A DNA stretch of 36,162 bases. Source: Anaerolineales bacterium. Its GTDB lineage: Bacteria > Chloroflexota > Anaerolineae > Anaerolineales > UBA4823. Made by a program: the position numbers and the translations under genes. The notes under the pieces are model-generated. The model made no database searches and was not told the origin of the DNA. It was given only the letters and a program-made list of their open reading frames with translations. Numbering within the stretch: position 1 is the stretch's first letter; the number at the start of each line of letters is the position of its first letter. The DNA lies in contig JACUUU010000004.1 of assembly GCA_014859065.1 (NCBI GenBank), forward strand, positions 1 to 36,162, in the 5' to 3' direction. Positions 14,930-22,818 of the stretch are shown piece after piece.

Positions 14930-15757
14930 TCATTGTTCTGACTTTGGTTTTAACTGTTGGCGTGCGGTATTCAATAGATGTGAGGAGGCTGCGATGATGG
15001 TGGGATATATCTTCTGGCGGTAATCCTCTTTGGCAACCAGGGGGAAAGGTTGGTCTTGAGGATCGAATCCAGCGACACTGCCCCTGGCTTCAGTTACCAG
15101 CAGCCATCCGGCAGCGATATCCCAGATTTTCGGGGTGGCTTCGAACCCTAGAATCGCGATTCCACGGGCGACTGCACAGAAAGTATAGGCAGCAGAACCC
15201 AAAATGCGTGGTTTGAAGCGGATACCGACTTCGTAAAGCCGGTAAGTGCGCGAGCAAGAGGAAAAGAAGCTGGTCTTGCTGTTCTTATTTAATGGTGAGA
15301 CGTGCAGTGGTTCACCATTCAGCCTTGCCCCTGAGCCGCGGCGGGCAGAATAAAGCTCATCAAAAATGGGAAAATACAGCACTCCGATATCAGGCCAACC
15401 ATTTACCAGGCGGGCGATGGAGATGCCCCAGATTGGCAGCCCCAGGCTGAAATTCGTAGTACCGTCTAAAGGGTCTACTACCCATACACCATCAGGTTGA
15501 TCGGTTTCTGCAGGGTCATAGAGCGGGCAAAGCTCCTCACTGATCAGGCTGTCATCAGGGTAGTTCTTCTGAATTGCATCCGCAATAAGCCTGTCAGCAG
15601 CCAGGTCCGCTTCGGTGATCACAGATTGGTCTGATTTTAGCTTAGAGCTGCTCCCATGCGGGTTAAAATGTTCCAAAAGCAGCTGACCGGTATCTCTGGC
15701 AAGCTGAACGGAGAATTTCAAATCGTCCATTGCAGTGAGTATATCACGAGCGCTCAT
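14930..15757 (-). CDS. Inositol monophosphatase family protein
   Basis: A 275-residue protein with the metal-binding motifs of the Li-sensitive phosphatase superfamily: SEE at 73-75, WVVDPLDGTTNF at 92-103 with Asp95 and Asp98, and KIWDIAAG with Asp213. It would hydrolyse a sugar or inositol phosphate, or a related substrate such as fructose-1,6-bisphosphate; the family does not allow a finer call from these motifs. GSAAYTFCAVARG lies in the substrate-side region. There is no signal peptide. The ATG at 15755 has no strong ribosome site, and Met10 is an alternative. It lies 69 bases after the amidohydrolase gene. Confidence 0.9.
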   Translation of the reverse strand: MSARDILTAMDDLKFSVQLARDTGQLLLEHFNPHGSSSKLKSDQSVITEADLAADRLIADAIQKNYPDDSLISEELCPLYDPAETDQPDGVWVVDPLDGTTNFSLGLPIWGISIARLVNGWPDIGVLYFPIFDELYSARRGSGARLNGEPLHVSPLNKNSKTSFFSSCSRTYRLYEVGIRFKPRILGSAAYTFCAVARGIAILGFEATPKIWDIAAGWLLVTEARGSVAGFDPQDQPFPLVAKEDYRQKIYPTIIAASSHLLNTARQQLKPKSEQ

Positions 15758-15826
15758 TATTCAAAACGCAGAAAAAACAACCGAAGACGAAAGCCTCCTG
15801 ATGGTGGATTGCATCCATCGTGCGAA

Positions 15827-17809
15827 TTAACTGGTGGGGGGAACAAGAGCTGGATATTCTTCTACGATTATATCTTCAGGCGTTGCTCCCAGGAACAGGA
15901 TCAGGTCTGTTGAGACTTCTGCCTTATGTTCTGCGTCGCGGCGGCTCCAGGTACGGCTTTTTACTTCGACAAAATAGCCCAAATTTGGCTGGTCTAGGCG
16001 GTCGAGGTTAATGTAAAACTCAGTGCCTTTATAGAGCACGCGCCAGCGTAAGCGATCTTTCTCGACGAAGATCTCATGAGTAGGCTTGAAGTACTCGCGA
16101 TAGAAGCGCAGGCTGTGCACCGCAGGCGCAAGATAACGGCTGCGGGAGAGCAAGACGTCGTTAGGATAATGGCGTTCACGTTGTTGTCCAATCAAGGTCA
16201 GGCGATAGCGGATGTTTGATATGTTGCCGTCCTCATCGATGTATTCATCTTCGCGGTAGCGTAAGCTGCCCTGTTCAGATCCATCAAAGATAAAGTAGCT
16301 GTCATACTCGTGATAGTGGCGTGAGTATAGGATTTCAATTTCGGGTTTTTCCAATGCTGTTAAGACTAGCTTTGGATCGGGGATACGCGCCTTGACCTGA
16401 ACTTCGAAACTTTCCCCTTCGGTTGCCCCACCAATCGCGAGCAATTTGGAGAGGACGGATTGTTCGCGCTCGATCAAGAAAGCATCAATGCGACGGGCGT
16501 AATCATGGGCTTGCTCTGCCAAGCCTTGCTCTTCTAAGGTCAGCAGGCGGTGATCACGCATCAGCCATTGTCCATTTACCATGACGTCGGTCACATCTGT
16601 CGATTTGGCAGCATAAACCAGCTGGGCATAGATGCTGTTCTCATCCCGGCGGTAGTGCGGAATGTTGTGCCAATTGTTGATGTTTACCAGGATCAAGTCG
16701 GCGCGTTTCCCTGGTTCGAGCGATCCGATCAGGTGTCCGAAGTGCAGTGCCTGAGCACCCAGGCGGGTAGCCATCGCTAACGCAATTGGTGCCGGGAGGC
16801 TGGTTGGGTCACCAGTCGCATTTTTTGCCAGGAATGCTGCCAGGCGCATCTCTTCAAACAAGTCCAGATCGTTGTTGGAGGCAGGACCGTCAGTCCCTAT
16901 GCCTACATTCAATCCGGTATCCAACATTTTCTTTACCGGCGCTGTGCCGGAAGCTAGTTTGAGGTTAGAGGAGGGATTATGTGCTACACCAGCGCCATGA
17001 TGCAGCAGGGTGTGGATTTCGCCATCATCGATATGGACGCAGTGGGCGGCTAAGACCTTTGCGTCAAACAAGTTCTGCTTTTTAGCATATGGGATGACCG
17101 GCATGTCGTGTTCCTGGCGGGAATTCTCCACCTCCAGGGCAGTTTCGGCTAGGTGGGTGTGTATGGGCACATCGAATTCAAGTGCCAGCTCTACAGTGGC
17201 GCGCAGGATTTCTTCTGTGCAGGTATAAGGGGCATGCGGACCAATCGCTGGCTCGATCAGGGGATGACCTTTCCATCGTTGGATAAATTCACGGGCTGCT
17301 CCCAGGGACTCTTCGAATGCATCTGCATCTGGTGCCGGGAATTTTAACACTGTCTGCGCACATAACGCCCGCATGCCGACCTCAGCTGTGGCTTTGGCAA
17401 CCTGTTCCTCGAAGTAATACATGTCTGCGAAGCAAGTCACTCCCGAGCGGATCATTTCGGCACAGCCCAGCAGCGCTCCCAGGCGGACAAAATCGGGTGA
17501 GACAAAGCGTCGCTCGACCGGCATCATGTAGCCCAACAACCAAACATCCAGGCGCAAGTCGTCCGCAAGGCCTCTCAATAAGGTCATCGAGACATGGGTG
17601 TGGGCGTTGACCAAGCCGGGCATGAGCACTTTACCCTGACAGTCGATAGTCTCATTGGCTTGGTAGTCGTTGATTAATTCTTTGTCGGGAGCGACCGCAA
17701 GAATGCTGTCCCCATCAATCGCCAATCCTCCGGGTTCAAATTTGGTGTAGTTTTCATCCATCGTCAGGACGATGGCGTTGGTGAGGAGCAGGTCGATGTT
17801 GTGTTTCAT
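15827..17809 (-). CDS. MTA/SAH deaminase-like amidohydrolase fused to a CYTH-like domain
   Basis: A single 660-residue frame. Residues 1-440 are an amidohydrolase of the ATZ/TRZ type, which deaminates S-adenosylhomocysteine or 5'-methylthioadenosine. The metal ligands are visible: His70 and His72 in NAHTHVS, His218 in IHTHLAE with Glu221, the HCVHIDD segment near 256-262, and Asp307 in GIGTDGPASNN. Residues about 466-650 form a second domain resembling CYTH (adenylate cyclase IV / thiamine-triphosphatase): EVQVKARI at 469-476 in place of ExExK, alternating basic and acidic strands (IRYRLTLIG, LRWRVLYKG) and LGYFVEVKSR near 609-618. CYTH enzymes bind triphosphates. AGGAG lies 6 bases before the ATG. 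The domain is not part of known stand-alone MtaD proteins as far as I know. Confidence 0.85.
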   Translation of the reverse strand: MKHNIDLLLTNAIVLTMDENYTKFEPGGLAIDGDSILAVAPDKELINDYQANETIDCQGKVLMPGLVNAHTHVSMTLLRGLADDLRLDVWLLGYMMPVERRFVSPDFVRLGALLGCAEMIRSGVTCFADMYYFEEQVAKATAEVGMRALCAQTVLKFPAPDADAFEESLGAAREFIQRWKGHPLIEPAIGPHAPYTCTEEILRATVELALEFDVPIHTHLAETALEVENSRQEHDMPVIPYAKKQNLFDAKVLAAHCVHIDDGEIHTLLHHGAGVAHNPSSNLKLASGTAPVKKMLDTGLNVGIGTDGPASNNDLDLFEEMRLAAFLAKNATGDPTSLPAPIALAMATRLGAQALHFGHLIGSLEPGKRADLILVNINNWHNIPHYRRDENSIYAQLVYAAKSTDVTDVMVNGQWLMRDHRLLTLEEQGLAEQAHDYARRIDAFLIEREQSVLSKLLAIGGATEGESFEVQVKARIPDPKLVLTALEKPEIEILYSRHYHEYDSYFIFDGSEQGSLRYREDEYIDEDGNISNIRYRLTLIGQQRERHYPNDVLLSRSRYLAPAVHSLRFYREYFKPTHEIFVEKDRLRWRVLYKGTEFYINLDRLDQPNLGYFVEVKSRTWSRRDAEHKAEVSTDLILFLGATPEDIIVEEYPALVPPTS

Positions 17810-17878
17810 AAATCTCCTGGGTGTGGATACTGGATTTCTAAGGTCAGATTAGTTATGACTTTAAGTATATCTCTTTTT

Positions 17879-19066
17879 CTAAAGTGCAAATTTTTGTATA
17901 GACCGCAGTAAATTCAGGCTTTGGTGAAAAGCCCACTGGGGGGCATTGGCTGGAGGACCACCGTAAGGACGCATTTCCTGGTGTGTATGGTGGGGGGTAA
18001 TCAATACCAGATGAACCTCCTGGAGATTCTCTCGGGCTTGGATGGTTACACCCAAACCGACGGAAGCCCTTCGCTTTTGCCGGTAATCATTGGTTCGCTG
18101 CAGCAAATCAGCAGGACTTACTGGTTTTGTGAGCACCTCTCCGCCTAAGAAAGTATCATCTCCAGTCAGTGCCAGACGATTAACCAAGAAACTACCTCCC
18201 CCAGATACGACCACAACCAGGTTCCAACCAGATGCTTTCAGGGCAGATAATGCGCTGTTCTCGAGGGTTTCTTCATCTACTCCATAAACCCAGTCTTCTA
18301 GGCGTAATCGCAACTGACGTTCTACCTCAGCGATCATTTCATCTGCTTTCTGGTCGCTGTCAGCTTTGGCGGTGATGCGTACATCCACCTGACCTGTATA
18401 TGCAGCCAAACCGACAGTCGGGTTAGTGAGAGTCTCCAGATCAGAGATCAGTTCGTCGATCTGGGATTCACCTACTCCCGCGGTGTGCAGCAAGCGGATC
18501 TTGATGACACTTTGTAGATCGTATTTGTTCTGGAGGTATGGTATGGCTGCATGTTCTAGCAGGTACTCCATTTCACGTGGCACACCAGGGAAGGCAATGA
18601 TGGAATTTGCCGGTGTTTCAACGATAAAAGCTGGTGCAGTACCTACCGGGTTCTCAACAGTAATCGCGCCATGTGGGATGTAAGCCTGGCGGCGGTTGTT
18701 CTCTGTGGGCTTACGTCCAAAACGTCGGAAGCGTTCTTGGATCTGATCCCAAAGCTCAGGCCGGTACTCTAACTCCACACCAACTGCCAAAGCGATCGCC
18801 TCACGGGTGGGATCGTCCACTGTGGGACCCAGCCCACCGGAAGTGATGATTATTTGAGCGCGTGACATCGCTTGCCGAATCACTTCCGCGATGCGCTCCT
18901 CATTGTCACCCACCGTGGTTTTGCGGAAAAGATCGACGCCTTGCTCTCGCAGGACACGGGCGAGATGGGATGCATTGGTATCCACGATTTCGCCCAGCAA
19001 GATTTCGGTCCCGATTGTAATTATTTCAGCAGAAGGCATGGCAGACCGTCGCAGAGAGATTTGCAT
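17879..19066 (-). CDS. cinA: CinA-family protein with degenerate C-terminal domain
   Basis: A 395-residue protein. The N-terminal COG1058 domain (about 10-175) is well kept: EIITIGTEILLGEIVDTN, TSGGLGPTVDDPTRE and FPGVPREMEYL. In characterised homologues this half is an ADP-ribose pyrophosphatase, or a molybdopterin-binding fold. The middle (about 180-265) resembles the KH-like linker. The C-terminal half corresponds to the NMN-deamidase domain, but its ESCTGG-type catalytic motif reads VVSGGGS and the end (from about residue 340) is unrelated in appearance, so deamidase activity is doubtful. The start is uncertain: Met1 at 19064-19066 and Met10 at 19037-19039 both lack a good ribosome site. 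It is followed after 69 bases by the amidohydrolase gene. Confidence 0.82.
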   Translation of the reverse strand: MQISLRRSAMPSAEIITIGTEILLGEIVDTNASHLARVLREQGVDLFRKTTVGDNEERIAEVIRQAMSRAQIIITSGGLGPTVDDPTREAIALAVGVELEYRPELWDQIQERFRRFGRKPTENNRRQAYIPHGAITVENPVGTAPAFIVETPANSIIAFPGVPREMEYLLEHAAIPYLQNKYDLQSVIKIRLLHTAGVGESQIDELISDLETLTNPTVGLAAYTGQVDVRITAKADSDQKADEMIAEVERQLRLRLEDWVYGVDEETLENSALSALKASGWNLVVVVSGGGSFLVNRLALTGDDTFLGGEVLTKPVSPADLLQRTNDYRQKRRASVGLGVTIQARENLQEVHLVLITPHHTHQEMRPYGGPPANAPQWAFHQSLNLLRSIQKFAL

Positions 19067-19227
19067 CTAGGATAGAAGGATGAGTTTATCGAACCATTAT
19101 ACCAATGTCTCGAATGCTAATAAATAAATTGATCGGTCTTTTGAACAAGAGTTTGATTTAAAATGGATTCTATGCTGTGAGAAGTTTCTAAAGAAAAATA
19201 AACCATGAGTTAACCATGATAATAGTT

Positions 19228-19282
19228 ATGGTAAAATTAATCGCGGATTAATTCACCCCATTAGAAGTTTTTATTGTATAAT
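19228..19282 (+). promoter_or_regulatory. Candidate promoter region for the liv operon
   Basis: Two candidate -10 elements are seen. TGGTAAAAT at 19229-19237 fits an extended -10 (TG-N-TAAAAT) and shares a 14-base context with the promoter region at 24369. A consensus TATAAT lies at 19277-19282. No strong -35 accompanies either. The region 19067-19358 is otherwise AT-rich with no gene. Confidence 0.35.
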
Positions 19283-19358
19283 GCATTAGTTTTATCACGT
19301 TCTCCATTATCAGCCCTTCAATAGATGGCAAAGCAGCAGCCAGAGAGGAGAGAATGCA

Positions 19359-20144
19359 TTGAGTGAGAACGGCAGTTCCCCAATTCTTATAATTAAAGAT
19401 TTAAAGAAGTATTTTGGTGGGATAAAGGCTATCGATGGCATCTCATTGGAGATCTACCCTCAACGGATCACGGGTCTAATCGGGCCAAACGGCGCCGGTA
19501 AAACGACCTTGTTTAATGTGATCTCTGGTTTCCACAAACCAGATGAAGGTGAAGTTCATTTCAAGGGCGAGAGAATTGATGGCTTACCACTTCATAAGAC
19601 CTTTCACAAGGGTCTTTGTCGCACTTTCCAGATCAGTCGTGAGCTCAAATTGATGACTGTGTTGGAAAACCTGATGCTAGTTCCCCCAAGACAACAAGGG
19701 GAAAGTATATTGAGGACCTGGTTATTATCATCCCGGGTCAAGAAACAAGAAAGGGAGAATCGTGATAAAGCTCTACATGCGTTGGAAACCGTTGGGTTAC
19801 TTCATCTGAAAGATGAATATGCTGGTAACTTATCCGGAGGTCAGAAACGGCTTCTCGAGCTGGCACGCACCATGATGGCTGATCCGGACCTGATCATGTT
19901 CGACGAACCAGGTGCAGGTGTGAATCCAGCAGAGAGACGGATCCTGGCAAGACGCATCCGCCAGTTGGTGGAGGAAGCAGAAATTTCCGTCTTTCTCATC
20001 GGTCATGAAATGGAACTGGTAATGGATGTTTGTGAGCCGATTATTGTGATGGATAGGGGCAAAAAGCTGACTGAGGGAAGCCCGGATGAGCTGCGCAGTG
20101 ATCCGCGTGTCTTGGAAATCTATCTTGGGAGTAGTGCCTCATGA
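19359..20144 (+). CDS. livG: Branched-chain amino acid ABC transporter ATP-binding protein LivG
   Basis: A 261-residue ATPase. It has Walker A GPNGAGKTT near 47-55, the signature LSGGQKRLLELA near 159-170, Walker B LIMFDEP, and the H-loop IGHEMELVMDVC. The C-terminal EIYLGS is typical of LivG. It energises uptake of branched-chain amino acids or related compounds together with LivF, LivH and LivM. The start is a TTG at 19359, chosen because AGGAG at 19346-19350 lies 8 bases upstream and the nearby ATG at 19354 runs straight into a stop. Its end overlaps livF by 4 bases (ATGA). Confidence 0.94.
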   Translation: MSENGSSPILIIKDLKKYFGGIKAIDGISLEIYPQRITGLIGPNGAGKTTLFNVISGFHKPDEGEVHFKGERIDGLPLHKTFHKGLCRTFQISRELKLMTVLENLMLVPPRQQGESILRTWLLSSRVKKQERENRDKALHALETVGLLHLKDEYAGNLSGGQKRLLELARTMMADPDLIMFDEPGAGVNPAERRILARRIRQLVEEAEISVFLIGHEMELVMDVCEPIIVMDRGKKLTEGSPDELRSDPRVLEIYLGSSAS

Positions 20145-20845
20145 GCAGCATGATCGTTGAAAACCTGGTTTCTGGATATGGGCAGATGGAGGTGCTGCAC
20201 AATCTTTCATTGGAGATTGAAGAAGGTCAGATTGCCTCCGTATTAGGCCCGAACGGCGCTGGAAAGACCACTTTACTGCGCTCCATTTTTGGTTTACTAA
20301 AACCCTGGGAAGGTAGGGTGATCTATCAAGATGAAGACATCACCGGCTACACACCTGACAAGTTGGTGCGGATGGGGATATGCTATGTTCCCCAGGAGGA
20401 GAACATTTTCCCTCAATTGACCGTAAAAGAAAACCTGGAGATGGGGGCGTTTATCCGCACCGATGACATCAACCCCAGGATGGAAGAGGTCTTCGATTTG
20501 TTCCCAGATTTGCACAGCCGCACAAAGAGCCATGCTGGTGAACTCAGCGGTGGTATGCGGCAGATGCTGGCCATTGGGCGGGCGTTAATGCTTAACCCTA
20601 GTACGCTGATGCTGGATGAACCATCCACCGGACTTGCGCCTTTCCTGGTAGATAACATCTTCGAGCGTGTGCACAATCTTAACCAAACAGGTGTGACCAT
20701 CCTTTTGGTGGAACAAAACGCTGGGAAAGTATTGCCATTCTCAGATAAAGCTTATATTCTCGAAGGAGGGGAGAAAAAGGCTGAGGGTGTTGGTAAGGAA
20801 CTTCTGGCAGACGAAGAAATCGGTAAACTTTACTTGGGGAGATAA
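20141..20845 (+). CDS. livF: Branched-chain amino acid ABC transporter ATP-binding protein LivF
   Basis: A 234-residue ATPase with Walker A GPNGAGKTT near 37-45, YVPQEENIFPQLTVKENLEMG around the Q-loop (the text QEENIFPQL is characteristic of LivF), signature LSGGMRQMLAIGRAL, Walker B LMLDEPSTGLAP, and VEQNAGKVL in the H-loop position. The final GKLYLGR is typical of LivF. It forms the second nucleotide-binding subunit with LivG. It is coupled to livG by the ATGA overlap and precedes livH by 2 bases. Confidence 0.95.
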   Translation: MSSMIVENLVSGYGQMEVLHNLSLEIEEGQIASVLGPNGAGKTTLLRSIFGLLKPWEGRVIYQDEDITGYTPDKLVRMGICYVPQEENIFPQLTVKENLEMGAFIRTDDINPRMEEVFDLFPDLHSRTKSHAGELSGGMRQMLAIGRALMLNPSTLMLDEPSTGLAPFLVDNIFERVHNLNQTGVTILLVEQNAGKVLPFSDKAYILEGGEKKAEGVGKELLADEEIGKLYLGR

Positions 20846-20847
20846 TC

Positions 20848-21756
20848 ATGTATGAGCTTTTCGTTCAAGGATTAATCTTAGGTAGTATCATCGCTCTGGC
20901 AAGCATCGGCCTGACTCTGATCTGGGGTATTACCGACCTATTCAATATGGCACATGGCGACCAGATTACGCTGGGTGCTTATATTGCCCTGCTGACGATT
21001 GGCATATTTTCCCGCATGGGTATTTTACAAGGGACTGTAGGTCCATTCTCATTCAGCTGGGGGTTGGTAGTAGCATTCATCCCGGCAATCCTGATATCGA
21101 TGGGTCTGGCGATCTTAATCGATCGTTGGGTTTACCGCCCGTTGCGCAGCCTGGGGGCAACCGCGATCACCGGTTTTATTGCTGCCATGGGGGTTGCCTG
21201 GGCTTTGCGGGGAGTGATCTACATCATCTGGGGCGCAGATTTCCACTTCTACTCAGAAGGTTTGCGGCCAATGGTCTTCCTCCCACTAGGAATTAAACTG
21301 CGCACCGATGAGATCTTTATCATGGCGGTGTCGTGGATTGCGGTGGCATTGGTTTATCTGTTCCTGATGAGGACCAAAATGGGCAAAGCCCTGCGTGCCC
21401 TGGCGGACAACCCTAGCCTGGCACTCATCGCGGGGATCAATACCGAGAGGATGATTGTGTGGACATGGGCGATTGCAGGCTGCTTGATCGCCATCGCAGG
21501 CATCTTTTTCGGTATCCAAACCCAGCTGCGACCGGAGATGGGTTGGTTGTTCTTACTGCCGCTGTTTGCAGCCATCATATTAGGTGGGCAGGGAAGTATT
21601 ACCGGCGCCCTGGCTGGTGGTTTAGTGATGGGTGTTGCTCAGCAGATGTCAACCTACTGGTTGATGCCAACCTATAAGCCTGCTGTAGCTTTCTTGATCA
21701 TGATCTTGGTTTTACTTTTCCGACCACAAGGCATTTTCGGTAGAAGGAGGGTGTGA
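20848..21756 (+). CDS. livH: Branched-chain amino acid ABC transporter permease LivH
   Basis: A 302-residue membrane protein with about eight hydrophobic segments. GLILGSIIALASIGLTLIWG at the N-terminus, FNMAHGDQITLGAY just after, and the cytoplasmic LRALADNPSLALIAGIN loop that contacts the ATPase are typical of LivH. GGQGSITGALAGGLVMG near the end is the usual last-helix motif. GGGGAG precedes the ATG. It sits between livF and livM in a tight operon. Confidence 0.94.
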   Translation: MYELFVQGLILGSIIALASIGLTLIWGITDLFNMAHGDQITLGAYIALLTIGIFSRMGILQGTVGPFSFSWGLVVAFIPAILISMGLAILIDRWVYRPLRSLGATAITGFIAAMGVAWALRGVIYIIWGADFHFYSEGLRPMVFLPLGIKLRTDEIFIMAVSWIAVALVYLFLMRTKMGKALRALADNPSLALIAGINTERMIVWTWAIAGCLIAIAGIFFGIQTQLRPEMGWLFLLPLFAAIILGGQGSITGALAGGLVMGVAQQMSTYWLMPTYKPAVAFLIMILVLLFRPQGIFGRRRV

Positions 21757-22721
21757 TGGAGATTCTTGGTATCCTCAACTTTCTGGTGTCCTTTGCCATA
21801 ATGGCTTCGATCTATGCCATTTTTAGCATGGGGTTAAACGTCCATTGGGGCTATACCGGGATGCTGAACTTCGGTATCGCCGGTTTCTTTGCGGTCGGCG
21901 CGTATACCTCGGCATTAGTCACCTCCTCACCTCCGACCGGTGCGCTGGCCGATTACGTCCGCCAGTCATTCGGGCTCAACCAACCATTCCTGGTGGGCGT
22001 GGTAGCGGCAGCTGTTGTATCAGGCATTTTGGCTGTCTTGGTCGGTCTGCTTACCTTGCGCCTGAGCGAAGGGTATCTGGCAATTGCGACCATCGGCATC
22101 GCAGAGAGCATCCGCCTCTTCTTGAATAACGAAGTATGGTTTGCCAACGGACCTCAAGGATTGATTGGTCTCACCAAACCACTCTACGGTCTGGTGTCAC
22201 CAGCTTTTTATAATTATCTCTACCTGGTTATCGTGCTGGTTTTCTTAGTGTTCATCTACCTGGCTCTGGAGGCGGGAATACGTTCCCCGTGGGGTCGAGT
22301 ATTACGCGCTATCCGCGAAGACGAGGTTATGGCTGCTGCCAATGGGAAAAATGTTTTTGCTTTCAAATTACAATCCCTGGCAATTGGCGCCATGATTATG
22401 GGGATTGGTGGAGCGCTATATACCCATTATTCTGCTGCCATTCAACCGTCGATATTCATGCCGCTGTTTGGCACCTTCATCATCTGGGCGATGCTCACAC
22501 TGGGTGGTACTGGTAATAACAAAGGCGCTATCCTGGGAGCGTTTATCGTGTGGGCATTGTGGTCCTGGAGCACCCTGGCAATCACTCAAGTGGTGCCACC
22601 AGCGCTGGAGACGCGCGCTCCATATATCCGTTACGTTCTGATTGGTCTGCTGTTGGTGGTCGTCATCTTGAAACGCCCCCGCGGGTTGATTGGCGAGGAA
22701 AGGCAGGTATCACGATTCTAG
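21756..22721 (+). CDS. livM: Branched-chain amino acid ABC transporter permease LivM
   Basis: A 321-residue polytopic membrane protein. It carries SMGLNVHWGYTGMLNFGIAG near the N-terminus and a cytoplasmic loop RSPWGRVLRAIREDEVMAAANGKN followed by FKLQSLAIGA, the LivM coupling region (given here as separate short pieces: RVLRAIREDE, GKNVFAFKLQ). LTLGGTGNNKGAILGA lies in the last third. ATG 21756 is preferred over an in-frame GTG at 21753, because AAGGAGG at 21744-21750 is spaced 5 bases from it; it then overlaps the livH stop by one base (TGATG). Confidence 0.93.
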   Translation: MEILGILNFLVSFAIMASIYAIFSMGLNVHWGYTGMLNFGIAGFFAVGAYTSALVTSSPPTGALADYVRQSFGLNQPFLVGVVAAAVVSGILAVLVGLLTLRLSEGYLAIATIGIAESIRLFLNNEVWFANGPQGLIGLTKPLYGLVSPAFYNYLYLVIVLVFLVFIYLALEAGIRSPWGRVLRAIREDEVMAAANGKNVFAFKLQSLAIGAMIMGIGGALYTHYSAAIQPSIFMPLFGTFIIWAMLTLGGTGNNKGAILGAFIVWALWSWSTLAITQVVPPALETRAPYIRYVLIGLLLVVVILKRPRGLIGEERQVSRF

Positions 22722-22763
22722 CAGGTTCGCTTTTCCTGGTTTATCAAAATCTAACCTGAAATA

Positions 22764-22804
22764 AAATAAAACCGGCCCCTATTTTATGGGGCCGGCTTTA
22801 ATTT
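22764..22804. terminator. Strong bidirectional terminator between livM and livJ
   Basis: CCGGCCCC at 22772-22779 and GGGGCCGG at 22788-22795 form a perfect GC-rich 8-bp stem around an 8-base AT loop. It is preceded by an A-rich run and followed by a T-rich run, so it can stop transcription from both converging units. Confidence 0.9.
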
Positions 22805-22818
22805 GGATATTTAGTATT

